Below, one piece after another: positions 36,630 to 49,800 of a stretch of DNA of 64,000 nt. Within the stretch, counting starts at the first letter, position 1. Each line of letters starts with the position of its first letter. Source of the DNA: Dolomedes plantarius (Eukaryota > Arthropoda > Arachnida > Araneae > Dolomedidae); contig OU015492.1 in NCBI GenBank assembly GCA_907164885.2, positions 201,016,120-201,080,119 on the forward strand. The letters are read 5' to 3'. The notes under the pieces were generated by a model, which had not been told where the DNA came from, did not search any database, and worked only from the letters and a program-made list of their open reading frames with translations. A program made the position numbers and the translations under genes.

Positions 36630-37050
36630 GATATTAAACCTTTACGTGTGTGTAAAATAATATTAAACCTTTATACAATTTTGTACATGTCGGCCTTAGC
36701 GGTGATCGTTTCCAAACAAGTATTCCCATTTTAAACGACAAACTTTCTAAACAATTCAAACTATATTAATTAGTAATTAACCTTTTATTTGTCCTCTTAA
36801 TGTCCGGGTCATTACATTGTTAGTTAAAACAAGAAATGTAACCCCATTCTGTCTCTTCATAAGCTTTATTACGCAATCAAAATGAATACAAAAACAAAAC
36901 TTAAATGTATTACTTCTAACAATTTGTGAGGCAGTTACACTCACATGTCATTACAAAACTCCTGCAAAGAGCAAATGTTTTTGTTAAGCGCTTAGATTAC
37001 TAAAAGTCATAATAAAAGAGTATACCACACACAGCTCCCAATTTAAAACG
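36630..37050. other. AT-rich stretch, nothing recognised
   Basis: No supported feature before the promoter-like region of the dioxygenase gene. Confidence 0.5.
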
Positions 37051-37074
37051 CATGGCATCCATTTTCTGCCCTTT

Positions 37075-37330
37075 GGTTTCCACGTGGTTGCGTCAGTGAC
37101 GTTATATGAAATTACCGTCTTTAAAACAATTCTTCCCCAGCCTTTTTTCTCTCATTACGTAATAAACCTATGATGGAATTAATATAAGACCATGTTCACA
37201 TTGGCTGTAGAGCGTAGTGTTGATTTCCTCCATTGGCGCTGAGACTGTTGAGTGGTTTGACGTAAAACGTGTCATAGAGTTGGGCTCCGTGATTGGTTGA
37301 AATTTTTATCACTGACGCTCTGAAGACTAT
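37075..37330 (+). promoter_or_regulatory. Candidate promoter of the dioxygenase gene
   Basis: The region upstream of exon 1 has several elements typical of animal promoters within 250 bases: CACGTGG (E-box, 37081), TGCGTCAGTGACGTTA (CRE-like, about 37090), and three inverted CCAAT motifs, ACATTGGC, CCATTGGC and TGATTGGT (about 37197, 37232 and 37290). It is less AT-rich than its flanks. The start site is unknown. TTTTCAG at 37690-37696 could be an acceptor, in which case exon 1 as listed is the second transcribed exon. Confidence 0.35.
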
Positions 37331-37708
37331 CGTGCTATTGACTTTATTTTGAATATTGTTTTTAGAATTTGTTCATTAGTATAAGATGTAATACAAAATT
37401 AAAAACAAAACATTTTTATGCTTTTATATCTACTGTAACAACATTATTTATTTTTATGATTATCCATTTATCTTTCTCAATTTTAATTATAACAAGATAA
37501 AATTCTGTGTGTGAAGTCTTTTAATATACAAAACAGAAGGAGAAATTTTTTTTATACTTCAAGTATTTATCAAATTTCATTTATAAAACATTTAAATCTG
37601 AAATTTATTAGAAAGTATCAAAGTAGTAGGTGTGTAATAACATTGATAATACTAACTCGTGTATTTTCATTAGACTTTATTTGAATTTGTTTTCAGTATC
37701 TGTTCAAG

Positions 37709-37807
37709 ATGAAAGCCATGTTTAACTTGTGTCAACTGGGTGCTCGACAAGTGCTTAGGAATATCCCAAACACTGAGAGCAATTACTGAGAGGTTTTCAC
37801 AAAACAG
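37709..37807 (+). CDS. Dioxygenase exon 1 (N-terminus, frame-broken)
   Basis: It starts at the first ATG (MKAMFNLCQLGARQVLRNIP), a positively charged, amphipathic stretch compatible with a mitochondrial presequence. The frame then hits TGA at 37787. Removing one GA of the GAGAG at about 37776-37780 would leave the reading frame in the phase exon 2 needs; the exon is 99 bases where 3n+1 is required. The donor is CAG|GTATGA. The assignment rests on position, phase and fit, as N-termini are poorly conserved in this family. Confidence 0.5.
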
Positions 37808-40800
37808 GTATGAGTTCTTGTTATACGTCTTCTCTACACCCATAATATAATTTAGTAAAATTTCAAATAGTTCGGTGTGTAATTAAAATAAGAACAGTTT
37901 TCTAAATCTGATTTTATGTTTTAACATTTCCGAAATCATATATTTTTTTCCTCGTTTTTATTTTAAAAAATGCTTTATATCAGTGGTGCACGGATAGTTC
38001 GAAGTAAATTTATATCATACTGAATTATTTAATTAAAAAACATGCTTTAAACTTTCTATAAGGACATATCTTTAAAATATTTATTTATTTTTTTATATTA
38101 AAAATATATGATATTGTTAAATAAGGTGGCAAACAGTCTTACAACGCTACACTGTTTCCATTCGCTTTTACCTATATTTCCGAGACTGGGTTTCAAAATT
38201 AGTTGCCATAAAATCCAAACAACTATGATATGAGAGTAGCATTCTCAAATATTTCACCAAATATTGAACAAAAACTATTTGAGATCCAGGTTCACCCTTC
38301 TCATTAATTTTTTTAGATTTTTACTTTATACAGATAAATGAAGTTAATAATTTTCAGTGTTTCAATAGGACTATTATAACTTTAAGTCATGCTCTGTTTT
38401 AAGTTTAATTTTTGTTAATATTTACCTTAATGAAATACAAATGCATACTAATATTTAAATATTAAGTTTAGTTACATGATATTTTGGAAAAAAAACAAGT
38501 GTAGATGGCAAGGAAGACATTTTTGTTGTTGTTATTACGTAAACTAAATATGTACATAAAATCTACAGTTCATTGTTTTTTGAAATAGTTTCTCAAAATT
38601 TGATTATTTCGTTTATCTATACTTTTGTTAACACTTTCTGAAATTGAAAAAAAAAAAAATTGCAATTTCCAATAAATTTTCATTGGGGGTCGCGTGATGT
38701 TTTTAAAAAAGAAAATGGGTCACGGGTTATTCCCTCCGTGCTAACCGTAAATGTCCTAGGGCGTGTCTTCTTAAAAACGTTAATCTCCTACCTTGCTACT
38801 CTTCGCATTCTTCCTTACTTCTTTGTGAGCCACCGTAGCCACCGCGCTGGCCTGGAATCGCTCACGTAGTGGGTTCGATCCTACCTGGTGTCGTACTTTT
38901 TCCAAATGCACTCTACTGCTATTAGCTTTTCCCCTTCGAATTCCGCAATTATCTCAATACGAAGTGTATGGTCCTGGGGAGGGCTTTTTTTTTTTTTTTC
39001 ACTGCAGTTCTTATTGACCTCGTATTCATAAAATTATAAAACAACAACAAAAAAATCATAAAACATTAAAAATCCAAAAAAATTGAAAACAAACAAAAAT
39101 ACAAAATATTTTTGTATTCTTATGCTACCTGCTTTTCTGGGCTTAACTTTATTACTTTTTCTTTCCGTGGATCTTAGTCTTTTCTAATTTTTCATTTGAA
39201 TCTTCTTAACTTGTAATTCTAATTATTTTCTCTTAAGGTTAACTTTCTTGTTTTGATTTAACTTTACTGTAATTATTTTTTTCTCTTTTATTTGTGTTAT
39301 TTTTACCTTAATATTTTAATTCTTTTCTTAAAATTTTTAACTACTGAGCACTCCCTTGATTATATATAACTTGATCACTGGAGATAAAGTCTTCACGACC
39401 TAGGTACTCCATTTCTCAAAAACATTTACGTCTGCATCTCTCTGTTATGCGTTTCTAAAAGTGTGATTGATTTATCAACTTTTCTAGGAAAAGTTGCTTT
39501 GTCCAGCGAAATAAATAAATACGTATGAATGTCAGTATATCATAAGACAAATATATTAAATAGTAGAATAACATACGGTATGGTAGAATAACATAAGTAT
39601 TTTAGGAAAAGTGCGAAAGGGGAAAAATTCATATTTGATATTATTTTTTTTTTTATTTATTATTTATTTTTTTTTAACTCCTAAAGTGCCCAGGGTTGCC
39701 CAATTGTCGGCAGACCTGTACGGTCTGGGCGGCGCCCAGGCCTATATGAAACATCACCGAACATGGGAAATTAACCTTCAGCTGTGTAAAGGAATTGCTA
39801 CGCTGCGCCAGTCTTCGTTGAATCAATGGCCGATGCACGAAAGTGGAGGGGGCCGAGGTGTCAAACGGATTACTCCTAAAGTGCAAATATACACTTTCTC
39901 GAGGAAAATAGGATGCGTCAAATGACTTTATTTGGGAGCATAGCAATATTTTGTCTCCCTATCGCATTTCGGAAATATCCATCCCCATCAAAATACTTTC
40001 AAACCGCTCTTAAAATTCTTACTAATTCTTCTTAATATTGTATAATATAATGTATGCTCAGAATACAGCTTCTTTTCTCCCCAACAGCATTAAGAGCAAG
40101 TGTTACAGCTGCTATTAATCCGAACTTGCAGCTCATTTCCATAACGAAGACCTTCCCAACAAGACATCAGTCACTAAAAATTGCATTTGACGATAACTTA
40201 GCTTCTGACTTCCAGTTTATATGGGTGAGATTTTAAGTTTTACTTCCCTTCAAATGTTGAAACGGAGTGCCTCAGCAGACATATTAATTACTTATTGATG
40301 ACATATTTGCATGAGTGTAGAACAGAACAGTTTATATGTATTGAATGCGAAGTTGTTAGCTCTTTTTACGATTTTTTAAATAATTTTTATCCTCATACCC
40401 TTTCCTTGGATATATGTTTTCAGCTAAGTACAAAACTCTTTTATGAAATGAAAAACCTTTTTTCTTATCAAAATGAATCTTTTGTTTTTTGTAACCAGAT
40501 CCCCAATCTTACTTAAAGGGCCTCGCTGAAAAACTTACATTATGCAGAATAACAGTGTTCATTGCTAGATATTGCACGCCATACTATAAGTATACTCCCC
40601 GATGATGTCATTTTCAAACATTCGAAATTTTTGCATGCTCCTAAACAAAGCTACCTTGTCCAAGTCTTTTTATTTATTTTTTTTTTACTGCGTTCTTCAC
40701 AACAATAGTAATGTAGGGAAATCAACAACTCATTCTAGTCTTTTATAACCATGTGATAGCAATGAATACCAACAGTTGTGACAAAATTCGTCTTTATGGC

Positions 40801-43800
40801 CTTGCAAGAGTGATAAGATTTCCAAACTGACTAGCTTAACAAGATATATACAAGCCTTTTTTATTTACCTCAAAATTTTATTTCCCTTATCTGTTTGCTT
40901 TAACTCAAAGTGTTTAGCAGAGGTTGAACAGGTGCGAGAGTTCTCTGCATGCGGAATCACCAACAAATTATAATGTTTACGTGTATATAGAGTAACAATA
41001 TGTTGAGGCGGTTAGTTCAAAAATCCCGCCTAACGTCATAACGAATTTTAAAGAGCGCTGTTAGGGTAGGTGGGGGCAAAGGTTCGCATGGGGCAAAGGT
41101 TCGCACATACATTTTAAAATGACCGGGAAGAGTTTTAGGAAGAATAGGGTAGGCAGTGCATTCCTCTACTTCTACTCAGTTGCCTCGTAAAAAATGTTGG
41201 AGTTAAGACCCCCTCTTGCAGAAAATGAGGTAAGTTTTTTTCGTCTCTTTTAATGTAATTTTTTGCAACTTTTGAGTAATTTTGAGCATCACTCAAACTC
41301 ACGAACTGTTTTGGGCTTATTTTCGCATGTTAGGGTGGTAAATAACCTTTCAAATCCTACCTTAAGTTTAGGGTTAACTCAAATACAGTGGCGTCCATTC
41401 TGCAGAAACAGAACAGCACGAAATGGGGTAAAGGTTTGCGGGAGTCATGGGGTAAAGGTTCGCAGTGCAAACCTTTGCCCCTCTAACTATTAACATTTGT
41501 TTCATGTCTTCTTTTCATTAGGAATCCTTATTAATAACGTCTTTTATTATTAATGGGAATTCACATTTTTGTAATTTGAAAGAAAATTATGGTTTTTGAT
41601 AAAAACTGCCTGTTTTTAATCAGAAAATTTTTTGTAAAATGCTTGAAAATCCATAAATTAAAAATAAAATAAATTAGTACAACACAAAAATAAAATAGCT
41701 CTGAACAAAGACCTATTTTTCAAGATAAAAGAATTAAATGTTGTTACAAGACATTATAAGCTTCGAAAGTCTGGTTAGGGAAAAAAGCTCTAAATGAGTA
41801 ATTTCCAGATTTGCAAGTCTTTGAAATGCTCCTTGCGTCACAATTTTTGACGAAATTATAAAATTTATTACAAAGACTCCTCTTATACATTAAAATAAAA
41901 TTATGTATCCATTTCAGGTTTCGACATAATTCAGATTATCAAAGTTTAACTTAAGCGTGGAAAAGTACAAAAATTTCACGAGAATTCAGAGTACAAGCAT
42001 AAAAATATTCCTAAAAATTAATTATTCAACGAAAGCACAAATCAAAACATAACCCTGATAAAAATGTATAAGCAATCTAAATGCAAAATTAAGGATAAGC
42101 TTAAAAATTGGATCGCAAGGAGCATTTTAAAAAACATAATAAAAATTTGAATTTTTAAAATATAAAAAATAAAATTTTAAATATTTATAAAATTTTATAA
42201 GGTGTTTGATATAGTTTTACTTTAATGAATATTTATGCCCAATTTCATATCTCTGAGGTAAAAATTTCAAAATTGCTTTGTAATGTCCCCCATCCCCTTA
42301 ATTTGCTTAATTTTTACGGGTTTTAAAAGAATGAGTAAAGCCTAAGATATGATATAACGATAGTGTTAATAGTTGATATTTTAATTGGAAGTTCTTTAGT
42401 TTAAGAAAAAAATTATTGAGATTAACCTCGTTCATTTTGTGAATTTCTTTGTTAGATTCAACTTTCTGTGTTAATAGTTGATATTTCATTTTGAAATTAT
42501 TAAGTTTAAGAAAAAATTTATTGAGATTAACCTGTTCAATTTGTGATTTTTTATATATGCAACACCTTTAAAAAGATTACAAAATGTGAAATAAAATTAT
42601 TTAGACAACTCTTTGTGATTTTCGATGCCTATCCAGTAAGAAACCAACGAGTGGGGAAAGGTTTGCAGTGCGAACCTTTGCCCCACCGATTGGGGCAAAA
42701 GTTTGCAAACAGGTGTTTTGGTAAAATTAAAAATTCGGTGACTAAATCTTTCGGGAAAAAATTCATTATTTTATAGAAGGTAGAGGAGATACCAACTACA
42801 ATACAAGTGACTTTTTGGGGCGATAGGATCTAAAGGAGGCCAGTAAGAAACCCAAAACTCAAAACTGCAAACCTTTGCCCCTACCTACCCTATCTAGCGT
42901 ACCACAGTGACTCGAAAAATTGCTCTTTATTTGTGTTGCTAAAATTTAATCGAAAGAAATTTAACCGAGGCCACAAAGAAGAGATGCGATTACTTATAGA
43001 AAAATAAGAAGAAAAAGTAAAGTTTCGGCTAAAAATCACAGAAAAAATAATGCAATTTGGGGGAAGAAAGTGTAAGATTTGGAACTTTATTTTCAACGCG
43101 GCGGGCACTTGTCTTCATGACATTCGCGCGTTTACACCATAAAATTTTATTGGCTACTTTATTATAGGAAGACCATATGGGTGAACCAACATTGTTCCCA
43201 AGGAAAAGACAGCACTAGAACGTCCAAGCCTTAGAGGCTGTTAACATAACGTCCGTTACTCGTATTGAAATATATTTAACCAATTACAAACCTCCAAACG
43301 ATAAGCCTCGTGACGTGTAATCTCGTGAAGCTAACCACTATACAATGTAGGCGGCAGTTTCGAAACATGACTATTAGGCCCTTTTCAGACGAGGCACATA
43401 GTTGATTAAACTGATTTCCGGGCGGCAGTCAAGGAGTGTAGCCACCATAGCAAATGTATGGGAATCGCCGGAACCTTTTCACACGGAGTGAATTCGATGC
43501 CCAGACGGTTTTGCCATCTGGCACATGTGCCGATAACGTTCTCATCCCGATGAGTAGACTCAACACAAAAGACATTACTGAAGACATTGTTTCAGTAATG
43601 TCTTACAAAAGACATTACTGAAACTCTTCACACCAGCCGCCTAGCTGCATGAGCTCAGTTCAGTATGGAAAGCGTTTCAATTGCAAGTTTGAATGTGGAA
43701 CAATTCATCGAAGAAATTCGTATTAGTCCCGCGATATGGGACATGAAGTGTGATGAATATAGCGATAAAATTAGAAGGGGTGAAGCTTGGAGGGAATTGG

Positions 43801-46800
43801 CACGCAAATTTTATTCCGACTTCAAAAAAATTTATTTTTGAATTTGTGGCTTAAAAAATAGAGCAGATTCTGCAGATTACAAATATATATAATTTATGTA
43901 CTTTTTGACACTCTAGCAACAATTATTAGCAACTTAAAAATGTAAACATACATTTAAATCCCATATAATGGGAAAGTATTTTTTGCGTTTTTCTCAAAAT
44001 GTGATTTTTTCATGTAATGGTACACTTTCTGCAAAATCTATTGCAAGTACATCTCTGTAATTTTAAACGTCAATAGAATACGTGCTTTGTATCAATATAA
44101 CCTATATTGTTATTTTTAAACCTTAAGATATTTTTGTAAATGGTGAAAATGTATGGCAAAAATATGCAGATTTCTGATAAGTGAAATTTAAAATTTTTTA
44201 AAATGTTTTAAAATAGTGTAACAAAGATTTAAATGAGTTAACTACATAAAATAAACTGTGTTTAATCATCACACAAGATTTCAAGGTAAGATTTTCATTA
44301 AATTTTTGAAAAAGTGTTACAAAGTGAATACCTCAAAAATTTCAGGGGGAAAAGTATGTTGTTTATATTGTTATTTTAAATTTACCTTTCAATCCAAAAA
44401 GAAATTTTTTTATCTTAAAATATTCATAAAGGTCTTACTAAATTAACATAAAAAAATCATAATGATACATGCATATTTGTATAAGATATGGGCATTAAAA
44501 GAATAGCTCACATTTCCAACTTCTTAGTTGTCGCAGACGTCCCAGTCCCCTTGCAAATATCGATATAAATAAATGCAGATGCCTGCTCAATAAAGTAGTC
44601 GGTACCATTCAAATTGAAAAGTTCATTTGTTATTTTGCTAACGGTGGTTAAAACTCCAAAATTAAAACAAAATTTTTAACTTTTTTAGAATTTTTTAAAA
44701 AATTTATTTAGAAGCCGCATTATCATTAAAAAATGAACAGAAATATTTATTTGGTCATTTCAACGAAATATTCTTATCATTGGTTGTTTATTTAATGTTT
44801 CTAAGGTGACATACGTCACTCTCTTTACATTACTTATCAAACAGCATTACATCGATTAGTACAGGTTATGACTGTTACACTTAAAATATATGTGGGAGCA
44901 CCAAATTGCGCGAATTTACCCATTATTTAATTAAATTTATCTAGATTCACAAATGTAAACATCGCCTCATGCCTAGAATTTGAATAGTTTTCATATGAGG
45001 GAGGTTTTTGCATTAACCCTTTCAGGTGTGCAATTTAATTATTATAATTTTTTTTAAAAGTAAGGATGAGGTATAATGGTCCTACAAATAAAAGAAATGC
45101 GATTTAAAAAATTAGCAGAGCAAATATAAAAATAATACATTTTGTATTTTTGTAAGTAAAAACCTGAGTGCCATGTTATGATGCTTTCTTAAATCTGTAT
45201 TCCCCTACATCATTATAAATCAAAGACCAATATTGTGTTATAAAATTGGTGTAAAAGAAAGGTATTGGTAGAAGAAAGGTATAATATTTAAGTTAAAGTT
45301 TTTGAAATTTAAAAATGTAAGGAGGGAAATCACCTTAAAACCTTAAAAAACTCAATATTTATTATGATTTAATTATGAAGAATGGAATAAAAGGAATCTT
45401 ATGAAAAAATGAAGTCGATATACAACCGATTTTATGGCCAAATGTATAAAGCTAATAGTAAAGTAATTTATAGAAAATTTAAACTTTAAATGGCTTTTTC
45501 TAAAAACTGTTATTTTGAAACTTGTGCGCACTATTTCTTCAAAACTAATCGTCCCAAATTGCTAAAATTTTGCATACATGTATATCTTGTATGTTTATAC
45601 AAATTCTATCTAATTTAGTTAAGTACATATCACTAATTTTTTACAGCATTTTTTTTCCTTTGATATTTTTTGTAGATTACAATACATTTGCCTGAAAATA
45701 ATTTTATGGGAAATATTGTAATTATTTAGGTGTAGATTAGAGTATGGCCTATGGATAGAATATATACACATAATTTAATGTAGTAAACTGTCTTCCACAT
45801 CATTTTTCAGTCGCGTTTTCGCCTGTTACGCAGGCGAAAACGCGACTGAACGAAGCTGCTGATGAAGCGTTGCCACATCCCCAGAAGAGAAGGTTTCGCC
45901 TTGAATTGGGCGCCGCGCCTCGTGTGAAAAGAATCTCACACGGCAGTCAACTACATGAAAATAAACAAGGCAAATTAGTTGTATCAAGAAATGTGCTCGT
46001 CTGAAAGAGGCCTTAAGTCTCTCACTGTTACTGTGGGATTTCAGATCTTAAATGCCATTGAAAGAAATATTTACTTTAGGAGGTATCTGATAAATTTAAA
46101 AAAACTTTTCTGAGCTGTTTTGCGATGGAAATGCTATGTAGCTAGTTTTGCAGGAAATACCATCGGTTAATCAGTAATAATAATTTTCTCTCTCGTATAT
46201 TTACCTGCAGTTTTGTGAGGAAGAGCCTATTAAAGAGGGTGAAACTTAGACCATGATTTTTCAGTGGATATCTGAAGATGCATGTTATTTGCCGATGTAA
46301 ATTCCTCTCATGTTGGAATGTAAAATTTTTTTCGTCAGTTAATCACTTTGTCCGCAATTTCTAAAAGGAGCGAGAGAAAACATTGTAAGAAAGAAATATA
46401 TTTTTCGTGACACTCTCGTGAGATTTCGTATGTAACAATCCATACATTAGAATATGTGTATGCAAGGATGAAATACGTGAAATTTTGAAAACAGTCTTAG
46501 TTTCGTAAGATGGGGCAGTTCCAGCTATCGTAGTATAATTTAGCAGCAACATTTTGCATCATGTTATCTTATCAGATTATGTTATAAGAAAGGTGTAATG
46601 GTGTCTTGTTTTCAACCCGCCGCCTCCGAATCTTTTCTCCCAATTATTATTTTTTCTTCTCCAGAACATTTCTTCGCATGATCCCAAGTTCTCTTTTGCA
46701 TAGTAAGAATAGCATTTACCCACTGCTGTCATTATATCACGCTTCATTTCATTCGATGTTTTGTTGAAAGTTCGACATCACCTGAATAATGGTCGTCCAG

Positions 46801-49800
46801 TGCGTAAAAAAAAAAAAATAAATAAAAAAAAATCAGGTAGTCTTTTCTAACGAAACTACCTCGGGTTATTAACGTAGGATTACTTATCGTTGCTTACCTC
46901 TTTTATATGTATATATTTATGTATGTGTATGTATATATATATATATATATACACATATTTGTATGTCGAAATTTTGATGCATTTTTGGTACTTTCTGTTT
47001 AACTGTTTACTGTCTAAGCGATACAGACTGGGTTTGGTGCTCTGCCAAAATTATAACTCGCGAGGACGGACGGTTTTAGCGTCTGAAATTTTGCTTTACG
47101 GAGGACCGTTATGGAGAAACATAACCCTACGTTAAAATGGAATACAGGTCGAAGTCCGACTTGGCCAGGTGCCGCCTCAATTTTGACCGAGCATCCCAAG
47201 GGTGACATCTGGGGGATCATACCTCTCCTTTCCACTGACCTCAAAGAAGGATTTTCTGGTCTACGGGTTTAACATGCCCATATCCGGCGTAGACACGAAA
47301 GTATTTAACGGCGCTTGTTGGTATTCGATCTGAGCACCGTCAGTACACAAAGCCAGCACGTACCACTAGGCTACCTCTGGCCCTGCATCTTATTCTAGAT
47401 ACACTTATGATACAAATGTGGATAGGATGTCTAATTTTCCCATTGAATTATTTATGCAATTAGTCTTCGTAGTAAGATCTATACGGCAAAGAAAATTAAA
47501 GATCAGTTTTGAAGTTAGCAAAAGTGAAATTATAAAATAAACTTTATGGACTTAATTTTGTTCATAGTTTTCTTTTTGTGGTAATTTAATACTTCTTTGT
47601 CTAGTTACGAGACAACTGTCAGTGCGAGAAATGCGTGCACCCGCAAAACAAGCAAAAAGTATTGGACACCGTTACTCTTGATATTAACATTAAACCCAAG
47701 TCATCATATAGATGAACGAGGGAAACTGCAGATAGTTTGGCCGGAAAATGACGGAGGCGAGCATGTCAGTTTTTATGAACCTGACTGGTAAGCAAACACT
47801 GTTCCAAAATTTCTTTTTAATACCAGATGAGTACAGTTAAGTTCTTAGGGCTGCTGTGTGCTATTCCTATTGGATTCCCTAACCTAAATGTTAACCTATG
47901 TAGAAAATGTGTCTACTATTGACAGTTACATAAATATACATAAATGCTGATAATCCAATAAAAATGGTATTTTCAGATGGACTGAACTTTTCTGCACCTT
48001 GCAACAGGATTCATTTTATAAATTTCGTCCCCCAAAGGAATTGAGAGCGTTTAAAACACACTATACCAGATATTTTTCTCGAAAATTTAAATTTAAAAAC
48101 AATATTTGCATTTTTTTAAAAAAGCGAAAAATGCCCCAAGGTGTAAAATTCCTTTCTCTGTTATGGAGTACAATTGAGAAAAAAAATCTTTCAATCCAAG
48201 TTGGCAATCCTTGGACACATTTTCACCATAGGTAAACATTGAAGTGAACGAATCCAATAGGGTTAGTACACAAGCCACCTTAAAATATTGTCTAAAGCGC
48301 CAATCAGATCACTAAAATCCTAACACGCAGGGTTGCAAATTTTGATGAAGGAGGATTGATGCTCCTTTCTCATTGGGCGAGGAAAATGTTTGTGTTTCAG
48401 GGAGCAGTATTGCCTCTGAAGAAATACCTTTTGTACTGCGGGGATATTTGTGGTCTGATTTGCGTGCAGGGTTCGAAAATGCACCAACGAAAAAATAAAA
48501 TAAAAGGAAGGCACTTATCTCTTCAACTTATTGTATTTGAGGAGAAATAATTTCAGGGGTTACGGACAAAAAAATATTGCTTTATTTACATTGGTTTTAT
48601 AATGATTTATTTCTTCAAATGGTATATTAAGATCGCTATTCACATAACGTGATGACTTTAAAAAATTTTTAACAAAAATATTAATTTAAAAATTTAAGAG
48701 TATATTTAGTTTTTAATCTACATCTTCTGGACTAATTGCTATGTTATTTAAATTTTTTAGCTTTTGTGCATAGGGAAAGAGTAAAAGTAACTTTTTTAAG
48801 GATTTAATAAACAAATTATTTACAAAAGTTTTAAGTTTAACTGACAAAAATTTCATTTTCATTCAGAGTAATTTTCCCTTTTAGGGAAAATATTTTCAGT
48901 ATTTTTACTCAAAATCAAAAATCATGATGTTAGTTTCATGAAAATTAGAAGTTTCATAGAGATTCCTTGCAAGGAATTTTACACATATCTTCTTAAAGAT
49001 CATGAAAAATTTCATTCCAAGATAAATAAAAATGTGCCTGACAGTTTCATAATAGTAGATTACATTATGGTTTCTGCTATTGAATTCTCAAAGCTCTATA
49101 GTACGCATTAAGTTGAGAAAATTAAAATACGACTTTTTTTTTTTAATTTTGCTTTCCCCAGACTCACATTTAGCTTAACCCCAGAACTCAAATGATGAGT
49201 CTTACTCGGCATAGTAACCTGATGCCAAAATATGCGATGATGAGTTGTATTCTTCATAAATTTTAATTATATCGTATTCACAAGTAGAAACACCCAGACT
49301 TAAACTATATGTCAAAGGATAAAATTGATAAACTTTTAACTGCCTGGTTGTTTACTCCCAAGATCTTAAGACTACAGGATTGGTCTCTCTCTCAGAATGT
49401 ATATGAACGTATAAATAAAACAGTTTTCTTTATTTAATGTCTTTGCCCATTTGCAAATTACTAGTTTCTTTCCCAGACCATTCTGACTTTACAATGCTCT
49501 GTCAGAGAGTTTATTGACACCGGATTTTGTTTCCATATAAAGTACTTTCAGGATTGTTCACTCTCTTTTCAAATTTCTACACCGTATGCTATTGTTTTAG
49601 ACTGTAATGAATTCGTCGGATGGTAGTGTAATGAAACGACGATACAGTCTAGTAAAATATTAAATTAAATGATTTATTCATAGATGAAATAGATTCGATG
49701 AAAGGTTATGATTAACGCAGTAGATTATGCACTTTCAATGACGTGCGGGAAAACAAGTTCAGCTACAGGACCTCAGTCTATTTTAGAAGTCTATAAGTCG

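Larger units (their letters stand above)
43377..46012 (+). mobile_element. PIF/Harbinger-type transposon, decayed
   Basis: The ends GGCCCTTTTCAGACGAGGCACA and, reverse-complemented, GGCCTCTTTCAGACGAGCACA match with one gap and few changes. TTA flanks both sides (43374-43376 and 46013-46015), the trinucleotide target of PIF/Harbinger. The left part encodes the start of a MADF-domain protein, the typical partner of Harbinger nucleases. The right end has a basic, GC-rich remnant near 45850-45930. No nuclease gene survives in the AT-rich middle. The element is 2636 bases and sits in intron 2 of the dioxygenase gene. Confidence 0.85.

Noticed and set aside
42285..42300. CCATCCCCTTAA resembling the right end of the MITE at 7929
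   Set aside because: No opposing GGGG-starting end with TTAA was found nearby, and it lies inside another element.
45013..45030. TTAACCCTTTCAGGTG, like the piggyBac-like end at 54090
   Set aside because: Single end without a partner; the similarity is limited to about 12 bases.
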